Below are positions 9,091 through 17,467 of a stretch of DNA of 64,000 nt, in pieces (position 1 is the first letter of the stretch; each line of letters starts with the position of its first letter). The position numbers and the translations under genes are program-made. The notes below the pieces were generated by a model. The model saw only the letters and a program-made list of their open reading frames with translations. It did no database searches and was not told where the DNA came from. This DNA is from Gammaproteobacteria bacterium. Its GTDB lineage: Bacteria > Pseudomonadota > Gammaproteobacteria > Steroidobacterales > Steroidobacteraceae. The DNA is taken from NCBI GenBank assembly GCA_016707425.1, contig JADJHU010000003.1, forward strand, positions 124,001 to 188,000, in the 5' to 3' direction.

Positions 9091-9681
9091 ATGGTGCGCA
9101 CACTCTTCCTCGCCCTCCTCGCCATGCTCCCCGGGGCGCTGGCCCTCGCAGCGGATGACGCACCGCGCGTGCGCGTCACCACGAGCATGGGCGCCTTCGT
9201 CATCGAGCTCGATCCGAAGCGCGCGCCGCTCACGGTGGAGAACTTCCTCGGCTACGTGCGCGACGGCCACTACAGCGGCACGCTCTTCCACCGAGTGGTG
9301 GCGAACTTCGTGATCCAGGGCGGTGGCGTCGACCGGGAGTACCGCATGAAGCCGCCCCGCGCGCCCGTGCCGAACGAATCGGGCAACGGGCTGCGCAACG
9401 TACGCGGTGCGGTCGGGCTCGCGCGCACCGAACGTCCGCACAGCGGCGACGCACAGTTCTACGTCGACGTCGCCGACAACCCGGATCTCGATCCACTGCC
9501 GAGCCGCTGGGGCTATGCGGTGTTCGGACACATCGTCGAAGGCATGGAAGTGGTCGATCGCATCAGTGTCGCACCGACCGGCGCGGCCGGCCCCTTCCCC
9601 CGGGATGCACCGCTTCGCCCCATCGTGATCGAATCGATCGAGCTGCTCGCTCCTGCGCCGTCCGAGAGCGCGACTCCGTAG
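9091..9681 (+). CDS. Periplasmic cyclophilin-type peptidyl-prolyl isomerase
   Basis: Cyclophilin of 196 residues. The N-terminus is a classical signal peptide (MVRTLFLALLAMLPGALALA, probable cleavage after ALA), so this is the exported PpiA-like form. The cyclophilin fold follows: MGAFVIELDPKRAPLTVENF, LFHRVVANFVIQGGG with the catalytic Arg, and the region from GAVGLARTERPHSGDAQF onward. It lies upstream of lpxH with a 10 nt gap, the same neighbour arrangement as in related bacteria. Folding of outer-membrane or periplasmic proteins is the likely role. Confidence 0.93.
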   Translation: MVRTLFLALLAMLPGALALAADDAPRVRVTTSMGAFVIELDPKRAPLTVENFLGYVRDGHYSGTLFHRVVANFVIQGGGVDREYRMKPPRAPVPNESGNGLRNVRGAVGLARTERPHSGDAQFYVDVADNPDLDPLPSRWGYAVFGHIVEGMEVVDRISVAPTGAAGPFPRDAPLRPIVIESIELLAPAPSESATP

Positions 9682-9691
9682 CGCGGCGGCT

Positions 9692-10411
9692 TTGGCGCAG
9701 CTGTTCGTCTCGGATCTGCATCTCGATGCGGGAGCTCCCGAGGCCACGCAACAGTTCCTCGGCTTCCTGCGCCGGGAAGCCCGCGACGCCGATGCGCTGT
9801 ACATCCTCGGGGACCTCTTCGAGAGCTGGATCGGCGACGACGACCCCGAGCCCGGGCGCGAGCGCATCTGTGCGGGCCTGCGCGAGCTCACACGCGCCGT
9901 GCCCTGCTTCGTGCTGAGCGGCAACCGCGATTTTCTCCTCGGCGCAGGCTTTGCCGCACGCAGCGGCGCGCGTCTCCTGCCTGATCCCGTCGTCGCCGAC
10001 CTCGACGGCACGGCGGTGCTGCTCAGTCACGGCGACACGCTGTGCACCGGGGATCACGGCTATCAGGCGCTGCGCTCGATCGTCCGCAGCCCGCGGTGGC
10101 AGGCCCGCTTCCTCGCCCTCGGGCTCGAGGCGCGCGCACTGCTCGCCGACCAGGCACGCGCAGGCAGCCGCGCGCACACGGCCCGCGTCGTCCCGCAGAT
10201 CATGGACGTGGCGCCCGAGGCGGTGCTCGCGGCGCTGCGGGCCACGGGCACGCGCTGGCTGATCCACGGCCACACGCATCGCCCGGGCGTGCATGAGCTC
10301 GAGCTCGACGGTGCACGGGCCGTCCGCATCGTGCTCGGCGCCTGGTACGAGCAGGGCAGCGTGCTCGTCTGGGATCGGGGTCGCTACGAGCTGCGCACGC
10401 TGCCGCGCTGA
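9692..10411 (+). CDS. lpxH: LpxH, UDP-2,3-diacylglucosamine diphosphatase
   Basis: Peripheral inner-membrane Mn-dependent hydrolase (239 residues) in lipid A synthesis; it makes lipid X from UDP-2,3-diacylglucosamine. Calcineurin-like metal motifs are intact: SDLHLD near residue 7, GDLFESWIGDD, SGNRDFL, SHGDTLCTGD and HGHTHRP. The start is TTG at 9692, where the DLHL motif sits at the usual distance; no ATG is available upstream. The 3' end overlaps the convergent kinase gene by 28 nt. Confidence 0.94.
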   Translation: MAQLFVSDLHLDAGAPEATQQFLGFLRREARDADALYILGDLFESWIGDDDPEPGRERICAGLRELTRAVPCFVLSGNRDFLLGAGFAARSGARLLPDPVVADLDGTAVLLSHGDTLCTGDHGYQALRSIVRSPRWQARFLALGLEARALLADQARAGSRAHTARVVPQIMDVAPEAVLAALRATGTRWLIHGHTHRPGVHELELDGARAVRIVLGAWYEQGSVLVWDRGRYELRTLPR

Positions 10412-11679
10412 GCGCCGGCCGACCCGGCCGCGACATTCTCCCTGTCGCCGAGTCTCGCCAGGGAGTCCTCGATCGCCCGCGTCGCCTCACCGGCGGTCGC
10501 AAAGCGATCCTCCGGGCGCTTCGCGAGGAACCTCTCGATGAGCGGCTGGATCGGTGCCAGCACCGGCGGCAGCTTCGGCAGGGGAGCCTTGCGGTGCAGA
10601 TAGATGATCGCCATCGGATTCCCGGCGACGTAGGGTTTCTCGCCGGCGAGCATCTCGTAACAGATGACCCCGAGGCTGTAGAGATCGCTGCGTTCGTCGA
10701 TCGGCTCGCCGTGACCCTGCTCGGGGCTCATGTAATGCGGCGTGCCGAAGATCAGGCCCGGGTCGGTGGTCTCGAAGGCCAGTGCCTCGTGCCGGGCCAG
10801 ACCGAAATCGATGAGCGCGATCGAGCCATCGTCGCGCAGCATGACATTGCCGGGCTTGAGATCGCGGTGCAGCACACCCGCGGAGTGCACGGCATCGAGC
10901 GCACGCGCGATCCCGAGAACGAGCGTCAGCGCCTCGCGGACCTCGAATCCGCGGCGCATGCGCCGCCGCAGATCCCCGAGTGGGAAATATTCCATGGCGA
11001 GATAGGCATGTTCGTCGGAGATCCCGAGCTCGTACAGCCGCACGATGCCCGGCTGACGGATGCGCTGGATGATCTCGTGCTCCTGCAGGAAACGCTCGAA
11101 GGACTGTTCGCCATCCGCGTCGCGCTGCGCCACACTGGTGACCTTGAGTGCCACGAGCGCGCCGGCCCGCTCGCTCTCGGCGAGGTAGAGGCTCGAGGCC
11201 GAGCCGGTGGCGAGCTGGCGCACGCGCCGGTAGCCGCCGATCTCCGCCTCACCGAAGCGGCGCGCCATGCGGCCCGCCTCCGAGCCGCGCCAGTGCGCGA
11301 GTGCCGCACGCTGGTGCCGCGCGGCGGCCTCGACCGCCGCCACGAGCCGCGCATGCTCGATCCTGGACTGCGCGACCACCTCGATGCCGAGCGCGAGCAC
11401 CTCAGCCGCCGCCGCGTCATCGGGCCGCTCGCTCAGGAAGATGATCGGGGCAAAGCCTTCGCGACCATGGAGCTCCCGCAACCAGGTGAGTCCGTCGCCG
11501 CCCGGCCAGCCGTGTGCGAGCAGCACCGCATCGTAGCCCTGCGCGAGGAACTCAGGCGGCAGCGGGCCGCGTTGCGGCGGATCGTGCACGACGAGATCGA
11601 TGTCCGGCCAGCTGCAGCTGAGATGCTGGCGGAGGCGCGCTCGCTGGCGGGGGTCGTGTTCGACGAGCAGGAGCCGCAT
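10384..11679 (-). CDS. Hanks-type Ser/Thr kinase with N-terminal pseudo-receiver
   Basis: Cytosolic protein of 431 residues with no membrane segment. Residues 1 to about 120 resemble a response-regulator receiver (LLLVEHD; YDAVLLAHGWPGGDGL), but the phosphoacceptor position reads Ala55 instead of Asp and the conserved Lys is replaced by Ser105, so phosphotransfer is not expected. From about 147 there is a complete Hanks kinase: ATP-binding Lys179, catalytic HRDLKPGN at 271, DFG at 291 and SPEQ at 318. It follows purF in the same direction after 48 bp and converges on lpxH. Substrates are unknown. Confidence 0.9.
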   Translation of the reverse strand: MRLLLVEHDPRQRARLRQHLSCSWPDIDLVVHDPPQRGPLPPEFLAQGYDAVLLAHGWPGGDGLTWLRELHGREGFAPIIFLSERPDDAAAAEVLALGIEVVAQSRIEHARLVAAVEAAARHQRAALAHWRGSEAGRMARRFGEAEIGGYRRVRQLATGSASSLYLAESERAGALVALKVTSVAQRDADGEQSFERFLQEHEIIQRIRQPGIVRLYELGISDEHAYLAMEYFPLGDLRRRMRRGFEVREALTLVLGIARALDAVHSAGVLHRDLKPGNVMLRDDGSIALIDFGLARHEALAFETTDPGLIFGTPHYMSPEQGHGEPIDERSDLYSLGVICYEMLAGEKPYVAGNPMAIIYLHRKAPLPKLPPVLAPIQPLIERFLAKRPEDRFATAGEATRAIEDSLARLGDRENVAAGSAGAQRGSVRSS

Positions 11680-11728
11680 GGTGCCACGTCCTCAGGCGCC
11701 CGCGATCCGCGTCACACGCGCAGCCTGC

Positions 11729-13240
11729 TCAGGCGCGCGGCACGGCCCGCACGGCGCCGTAGCGCCCGGCGCGTCGGTGGCCGCGGGCTGCGTCCGAGCG
11801 CTCGAGCTGCAGGCGCGCCAGATACTCGGCCGTCACGTCGCCGGTGACGTACTCGCCCGAAAAGCACGACGTGTCGAACTCCTCGACGCTCGCGTCGTCG
11901 TGCCGGCAGGCCGCGACCAGATCGCAGAGATCCTGATAGATCAGCCAGTCGGCGCCGATGATCTGACGCACCTCCTCGATGCTCTTGCCCGCGGCCACGA
12001 GTTCGCTCGCCGCGGGCATGTCGATGCCGTAGACATTCGGGTGGCGCACCGGCGGCGCGGCCGAAGCGAAGCAGACCTTCCGCGCGCCTGCCTCGCGGGC
12101 CAGCTCGATGATCTGCGCCGAGGTCGTGCCGCGCACGATCGAGTCGTCCACCAGCAGGACGTTCTTGCCGCGGAATTCGAGATCGATCGCATTCAGCTTC
12201 GAGCGCACCGATTTCTGCCGCAGCTCCTGGCCCGGCATGATGAAAGTCCGGCCGATGTAGCGGTTCTTGATGAAGCCCTCGCGGTACTTGATGCCGAGGT
12301 GCTGGGCCACCTGCAGCGCCGCGGTGCGGCTGGTGTCCGGGATCGGGATGACGACATCGAGGTCGTGCCCGGGGCACTCACGGCGGATCTTCTCGGCGAG
12401 CTTGTCGCCCATGCGCATGCGTGCGCGCTGCACCGAGATGTTGTCGATCTTGGAATCCGGCCGCGCAAGATACACGTACTCGAAGATGCACGGCGTGTGG
12501 CGCACCGTGCTCACGCACTGATGTGAGTGCACGCGGCCCTGCTCGTCGATGAATACGGCCTCGCCGGGTGCGACGTCACGCATGAACCTGAAGTCCAGCA
12601 TGTCGAGCGCGACGCTCTCGGAGGCCAGCATCCACTCGGGACCCTTCGCGGTCTCCCGGCAGCCGAGCACCAGCGGCCGGATGCCATTGGGATCGCGAAA
12701 CCCCAGGATGCCGTGGCCGATCACCATCGCCGTGGCCGCGTATCCGCCACGGCAGCGTCTGTAGACGGCCGCCAGCGCCGCGAACACGTCCGCCGGCGTG
12801 ACGCGAGGCGTACCGATGCGCTGCAGCTCGGAGGCGAACACGTTCAGCAGGACTTCGGAGTCCGAGTTTGTGTTCAGGTGACGGCGATCCTCGCGTATGA
12901 GCACCTCGGCGAGCTCGGCTGCATTGGTGAGATTACCGTTGTGCGCGAGGCAGATGCCGTAGGGCGCGTTGACGTAGAAAGGCTGGGCCTCGGAGGCGCT
13001 GTCGGAGCCTGCCGTCGGATAGCGCACGTGACCGAGGCCCACATTGCCCCTGAGCTCGAGCATGTGATGCTGCTGGAAGACATCGCGCACCAGGCCGCCG
13101 CCCTTGCGCACGAAGGTCTCTCCCCCACTTGCGGTCACGATACCCGCAGCATCCTGTCCCCGGTGCTGCAGCACGGTGAGTGCATCGTAGATACGCTGGT
13201 TGACGGGCGCCGTACCCACCATTCCGACGATGCCGCACAT
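11729..13240 (-). CDS. purF: Amidophosphoribosyltransferase
   Basis: First committed enzyme of purine synthesis, turning PRPP and glutamine into phosphoribosylamine (503 residues). The N-terminal Ntn amidohydrolase has catalytic Cys2 immediately after Met (MCGIVGMVG), with the glutaminase signatures LGHVRYPTAG and LAHNGNL. The C-terminal phosphoribosyltransferase has the PRPP loop VLLVDDSIVRGTT. The ATG at 13240 overlaps the cvpA stop by one base (TGATG), which fixes the start and implies coupling. The cvpA-purF pairing is widely conserved. Confidence 0.97.
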   Translation of the reverse strand: MCGIVGMVGTAPVNQRIYDALTVLQHRGQDAAGIVTASGGETFVRKGGGLVRDVFQQHHMLELRGNVGLGHVRYPTAGSDSASEAQPFYVNAPYGICLAHNGNLTNAAELAEVLIREDRRHLNTNSDSEVLLNVFASELQRIGTPRVTPADVFAALAAVYRRCRGGYAATAMVIGHGILGFRDPNGIRPLVLGCRETAKGPEWMLASESVALDMLDFRFMRDVAPGEAVFIDEQGRVHSHQCVSTVRHTPCIFEYVYLARPDSKIDNISVQRARMRMGDKLAEKIRRECPGHDLDVVIPIPDTSRTAALQVAQHLGIKYREGFIKNRYIGRTFIMPGQELRQKSVRSKLNAIDLEFRGKNVLLVDDSIVRGTTSAQIIELAREAGARKVCFASAAPPVRHPNVYGIDMPAASELVAAGKSIEEVRQIIGADWLIYQDLCDLVAACRHDDASVEEFDTSCFSGEYVTGDVTAEYLARLQLERSDAARGHRRAGRYGAVRAVPRA

Positions 13241-13734
13241 CAGAGCACACCGCCGGCGCGCCGCAGGCGCTCCTCGCCAACCAGGCCCCTGAGCACGTTC
13301 GCTGCGCGTTCGGCGGACGGCATCAGCCGCGCACGCTCCCACCAGCCCTCGTGCTGCAGATGCAGCAGCTGCCCGAGGATCACGAGCACACCGACGAGTA
13401 TGACTCCGCGGAGCATGCCGAATACGAAACCGAAGAACCGGTCGGTGGCGCTGAAGATCGACAGTCGCACGAAGTGGGCGAGCAGGGCCCCGATCACCCC
13501 TCCGGCGAGCAGCACCACGACTGCGATGATCGCGCGGGCAGCCCATGGCCGTACTGCAGGTGCCTGCAGGAGACCGCCGAGATGCGGCTCCAGCTGCCCG
13601 CCCAGGTGCCAGGCGAGCCACAGCGCCAGGACCCAGGTGATGACGGCGATGATTTCGCGCAGCAGACCCCGCGCGACGCCCACGAGTGCGGACGCGAGCA
13701 CCACGACGATCAGGACGTAGTCGGCAGCATTCAT
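13240..13734 (-). CDS. cvpA: CvpA family inner-membrane protein
   Basis: Inner-membrane protein of 164 residues with four predicted hydrophobic helices (about 5-25, 28-46, 66-88 and 100-125) and the family sequence ALVGVARGLLREIIAVITWVLA. In E. coli cvpA is needed for colicin V production and affects purF expression; its biochemical role is unsettled. Its stop overlaps the purF start. Confidence 0.92.
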   Translation of the reverse strand: MNAADYVLIVVVLASALVGVARGLLREIIAVITWVLALWLAWHLGGQLEPHLGGLLQAPAVRPWAARAIIAVVVLLAGGVIGALLAHFVRLSIFSATDRFFGFVFGMLRGVILVGVLVILGQLLHLQHEGWWERARLMPSAERAANVLRGLVGEERLRRAGGVL

Positions 13735-13800
13735 CGGTGTTCCAATCAGATCGCAGTCATCGCAGCCGGACCGTGACGCGGCTCACCCCGTGGCAGACGC

Positions 13801-14403
13801 TCATGGCGGTGCGACCACCGTGCCGTCATAGCCGCTCGCCCGCAGGCGGGCGCCGAGGGTCTGGGCGTCGGCGCGCGAGGAGGCGGAGCCTACCCGTACC
13901 TTGTAGAGCGCGCGACCCTTTCCCGCAGGCGGCACGATATGGGCCTCGAATCCCTTGCTCCCGAGCTCGCGTAGGAGTCGCTCGGCGTTCGCCTGGCTCG
14001 AAAAGCTGCCGATCTGCACCGACCAGCCCCTGCTGGCGCCGCCGACGCGTCCCACCTGCACGGGAGACTCCTCGCGCACGGGCTGCACGGCCTGCCCGCT
14101 TTCGGGAGGGGGCGGCGCCGCTGCGGGAGGCGCCTGCACAGGCGCTGCCGGCGCAGGCACCGCCGCCGTCGGGACAGCTTCGCCAGCCGTTGCGACGGGC
14201 GGGCTCGTGGCCGTCGGAAGGCGCCGACCCTCGTCCGCGCCGAGCTCGATGGTGTAGGAACGCGTCGGTCCTGCCTCGCTCGCGGCCTCCGGCCGCGGCG
14301 CGTGAACGCGACGCGAGCCCGTGAACAGCTCCGGCACCAGAAGAACGACGAGCGCGACCAGCACGACAGCACCCGTCAATCGCTCTCTGACATGGGGTTC
14401 CAA
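13801..14403 (-). CDS. dedD: DedD-like SPOR-domain cell-division protein
   Basis: Bitopic inner-membrane protein of about 200 residues: short cytoplasmic tail, one transmembrane helix (AVVLVALVVLLVPELF, about 12-27), a long Pro/Ala-rich periplasmic linker (about 50-115), and a C-terminal SPOR domain (GWSVQIGSFSSQANAERLL to the end) that binds denuded septal peptidoglycan. The start is read as TTG at 14403, 7 nt after the folC stop; it gives the family pattern of a few charged residues then RLTGAVVL. No ATG is in frame there, so the start is less certain than the gene. Confidence 0.85.
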   Translation of the reverse strand: MEPHVRERLTGAVVLVALVVLLVPELFTGSRRVHAPRPEAASEAGPTRSYTIELGADEGRRLPTATSPPVATAGEAVPTAAVPAPAAPVQAPPAAAPPPPESGQAVQPVREESPVQVGRVGGASRGWSVQIGSFSSQANAERLLRELGSKGFEAHIVPPAGKGRALYKVRVGSASSRADAQTLGARLRASGYDGTVVAPP

Positions 14404-14410
14404 GACCGGC

Positions 14411-15682
14411 TCAGTATAGCCCAAGGGCACCCAGTGCCGGTCCGACGGTGTGAAAGGAGCCGAAGACGACGATGCGATCGCCCGGTCTCGCCCGCGCGCG
14501 CGCGGCCTCGAGCGCCGCCGGCACGGACGTCGCAACGGAGGCCGGCAGCCCGGGCGGCAGGCGCTCGCGGAGCTCTGTGGCCGTGAGGCCGCGTGCCCCC
14601 TCGAGCGTGCACAGCAGCCATTCGTCGATCTGGCCGGCGAGCGCCCGCACGATCGCGGCGGCGTCCTTGTCACGCAGGATCCCGCACACCCCCAGGCTGC
14701 GACCTGATCGCGGCCGCCGGGCGAGGTTGCCCGCAAGCACCCTGGCGGCCGCTTCATTGTGGGCCACGTCCAGGACCCACTCGATCCCATCCACCGCGAG
14801 GATCTGGAAGCGTCCCGGCAGGCGCGTCGCCGCGAGTGCGGCGGCCGCGCGTTGCGGCGCGAGACACCGGCGCACGGGCTCGAAGCCTCTGGCCAGGCAC
14901 TCGAGCGCGGCCAGCGCCGTCGCGGCATTGTCGTACTGCACCTCTCCCGTGAGTCCGGGCGACGGCAGGTCGTCGAGGTCGAGATCCGCACTTCGGTATC
15001 GCCAGCCACCGGCGTGCCGCTCATGGCGAAACTCACATCCGGCCGCGAAGACCTGCGCACCGACCTCCCCGGCCACGCTTCGCACGCTGCGTGGCAGTGC
15101 GGCACTGCCGAGGACCGCCGGGCGCCCGCGACGGAAGATCCCGGCCTTCTCACGCCCGATCGCCTCCAGCGTCTCGCCGAGCCATTCGCAATGATCGAGG
15201 CCGATGGAAGTCACGACGGCAACGTCGGCATCGAGGAGGTTGGTGGCATCCAGCCGGCCACCGAGCCCGACTTCGAGCACGGCCGCCTCGACACCGCGGC
15301 GCATGAAGATCTCGAGCGCGGCGAGCGTGCTGTACTCGAAGAAGGTGAGCGACGTGCCATGGCGCGCCGTCTCGATGCGCTCGAACGCAGCAACCAGCTC
15401 CGCGTCGCTCACCGTCGCCCCGCCGACCCGCACCCGCTCGTTGTAGCGCAGGAGATGTGGCGATGTGAACGCACCGGTGAGCAGGCCCCCTGAGCCGAGC
15501 AGCGCTTCCGTGAAGGCCACCGTCGAACCCTTGCCGTTCGTACCGGCCACCGTGATCACCGGGAAAGGCGGGCGCCCGAGCTGCATGACGCGCGCCACCT
15601 GCGCCACGCGCTCGAGCCCGAGGTCGATGCTGCGCGAATGGGTCCGTTCCTGGTACGCCAGCCACTCCGCGAGAGAAGACAT
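14411..15682 (-). CDS. folC: Folylpolyglutamate/dihydrofolate synthase
   Basis: Mur-ligase-fold ATP-dependent enzyme (423 residues) that adds glutamate to dihydropteroate and to tetrahydrofolates. It has the P-loop GTNGKGST at about 48, SPHLLRYNERVRV, the metal and substrate region EVGLGGRLDATN, and the C-terminal domain with the DVAHNE signature. It lies between accD and dedD, as in E. coli and Pseudomonas, and is probably cotranscribed with accD. Confidence 0.96.
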   Translation of the reverse strand: MSSLAEWLAYQERTHSRSIDLGLERVAQVARVMQLGRPPFPVITVAGTNGKGSTVAFTEALLGSGGLLTGAFTSPHLLRYNERVRVGGATVSDAELVAAFERIETARHGTSLTFFEYSTLAALEIFMRRGVEAAVLEVGLGGRLDATNLLDADVAVVTSIGLDHCEWLGETLEAIGREKAGIFRRGRPAVLGSAALPRSVRSVAGEVGAQVFAAGCEFRHERHAGGWRYRSADLDLDDLPSPGLTGEVQYDNAATALAALECLARGFEPVRRCLAPQRAAAALAATRLPGRFQILAVDGIEWVLDVAHNEAAARVLAGNLARRPRSGRSLGVCGILRDKDAAAIVRALAGQIDEWLLCTLEGARGLTATELRERLPPGLPASVATSVPAALEAARARARPGDRIVVFGSFHTVGPALGALGLY

Positions 15683-15759
15683 CGTGGCAGGGCTGCAGCG
15701 CGAGGCCGGATGCCGATTCGACCGGTGCGGCGCGACGGCCTGCTTCCGTGGACGCCGCG

Positions 15760-16632
15760 TCAGCCGGCGTCCACGGCGGCGCCGGGCGCCCCGAGGAGCA
15801 GGCGCAGCAGCGCCCCGATGCGCTCGCGCAGGTCGCGGCGGTCGACGATCAGGTCGAGAGCACCGTGCTCGAGCAGGAACTCGCTGCGCTGGAAGCCCTC
15901 CGGCAGCGTCTCGCGCACGGTCTGCTGGATCACACGCGGACCCGCAAACCCGATCAGTGCACGCGGCTCGGCAATGTTCAGGTCGCCGAGCATCGCGAGA
16001 CTCGCCGACACGCCGCCCGTCGTCGGGTCGGTCAGCACCGAGACGAAGGGCAGACGCTGCTGTGCGAGCCGGGCAAGCGCCGCGGCCGTCTTGGCCATCT
16101 GCAGCAGCGAGATGAGCGCCTCCTGCATGCGGGCACCGCCCGTCGCCGAGAAACAGACCAGCGGCGTCTGGTGTGCCACGCAGTGATCGACGGCCCGGCT
16201 GAATCGTTCGCCAACCACCGAACCCATCGAGCCGCCGAGAAACTGGAACTCGAACGCGCAGGCGACGATGTCCAGACCCTGCAGCGGCCCGGCCAGCACG
16301 ATGAGCGCATCTTTCTCGCCGGTGCTCTTCTGCGCAGCGGCGAGCCGGTCACGGTAGCGCTTGCTGTCGCGGAACCTGAGGGGATCCTCGGGCATCACCC
16401 CGGCGCCGATCTCGACGTGTTCCCCGGGATCGAGGAAGCGCACCAGTCGCTCGCGCGCACCGATCCGCATGTGGTGGCTGCATTTCGGGCAGACGTAGAG
16501 ATTGCGTTCGAGCTCGGCACGATAGAGCACCGCGTCGCAGGCGCCGCACTTGATCCACAGGCCCTCCGGCACCGAGCGCGTGCGCCGCTCGGTCTTGATG
16601 CGCGAGGGCATGATCTTCTCGAACCAGGACAT
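15760..16632 (-). CDS. accD: Acetyl-CoA carboxylase carboxyltransferase, beta subunit
   Basis: Beta subunit of the carboxyltransferase that makes malonyl-CoA for fatty acid synthesis (290 residues). It has the N-terminal four-cysteine zinc ribbon (CGAC at 29-32 and CPKC at 48-51) and the crotonase-like core with GGSMGSVVGE and the ARMQEA and TTGGVSAS segments. The MSWFEKI start is the family norm. It lies 6 nt downstream of truA. The trp genes that separate truA and accD in many gammaproteobacteria are absent. Confidence 0.97.
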   Translation of the reverse strand: MSWFEKIMPSRIKTERRTRSVPEGLWIKCGACDAVLYRAELERNLYVCPKCSHHMRIGARERLVRFLDPGEHVEIGAGVMPEDPLRFRDSKRYRDRLAAAQKSTGEKDALIVLAGPLQGLDIVACAFEFQFLGGSMGSVVGERFSRAVDHCVAHQTPLVCFSATGGARMQEALISLLQMAKTAAALARLAQQRLPFVSVLTDPTTGGVSASLAMLGDLNIAEPRALIGFAGPRVIQQTVRETLPEGFQRSEFLLEHGALDLIVDRRDLRERIGALLRLLLGAPGAAVDAG

Positions 16633-16638
16633 GCGGTC

Positions 16639-17457
16639 TCACTCCCCTCCCGGGAGGGGCACGATGATAGCGGATTGGTCCGGTGGGTCGCCCGGCTGAT
16701 CTTCCGGCAGACCGAAGACGCGTGGATAGGAAACGTGCCAGAGATAGAGGCCCTCTGGCGGCGCCGTGGCCGCATTGCGCGTCCGGTCGCGCGAGGCAAG
16801 CACCTCCGCGGCGAACCCGGGCGCGAGATCGCCACGGCCGACGGCAATCAGGAGGCCGGCAATGTTGCGGACCATGTGATGGAGAAAGGCATTGGCGGTG
16901 ACTTCCATGCACAGCCACTCGCCACGCCGCGAGACCATGACACTCCGGAGCCTGCGCACGGCAGAGTGGGCCTGACACTCGGAGGAGCGGAAGGCACTGA
17001 AGTCGTGTTCACCGACGAGCGCCTCGCCGGCCTCCTGCATGCGCTCGTGGTCGAGCGGACGGTGAATCTGGGTGGCACGGCCCGCGGCGAGTGCCGAGCG
17101 TACGCCCGCATTGCGGACCACGTAGCGATAGGTGCGCCACTCCGCCGAGTAGCGCGCATGAAAGTGCCCTGGCACTCGTCGGGCCCAGCGCAGGCTGACA
17201 TCCGGTGGCAGATGCGTGTTTGCCCCCAGGACCCAGCCGCGCATCGGCCGCAGGGCCTGCACGTCGAAGTGCGCGACCTGCCCGAGCGCATGCACGCCCG
17301 CATCGGTCCGCCCTGCAGCGACCAGCGCCACGGGCTCCGCGGCCACACGCGCCAATGCCGCCTGCACCGTCTCCTGGATGCTCGCGGCGGCGCGCTGACT
17401 CTGCCAGCCCGCGTAGGCCCCACCGTCGTACTCGAGCCCGACGGCGATGCGCATCAT
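16639..17457 (-). CDS. truA: tRNA pseudouridine(38-40) synthase
   Basis: Modifies uridines 38-40 in the anticodon stem of many tRNAs (272 residues). The catalytic aspartate is Asp52 in the GRTDAGVHA motif; YDGGAYAGWQ and the C-terminal HHMVRNIAGLLIAVGRG are also typical. Tandem ATGs at 17457 and 17454 give MMRIAVGLEYDG; either could be used. The gene begins 10 nt after the fimV stop and is probably cotranscribed with it. Confidence 0.96.
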   Translation of the reverse strand: MMRIAVGLEYDGGAYAGWQSQRAAASIQETVQAALARVAAEPVALVAAGRTDAGVHALGQVAHFDVQALRPMRGWVLGANTHLPPDVSLRWARRVPGHFHARYSAEWRTYRYVVRNAGVRSALAAGRATQIHRPLDHERMQEAGEALVGEHDFSAFRSSECQAHSAVRRLRSVMVSRRGEWLCMEVTANAFLHHMVRNIAGLLIAVGRGDLAPGFAAEVLASRDRTRNAATAPPEGLYLWHVSYPRVFGLPEDQPGDPPDQSAIIVPLPGGE

Positions 17458-17467
17458 GCCGTGACGA

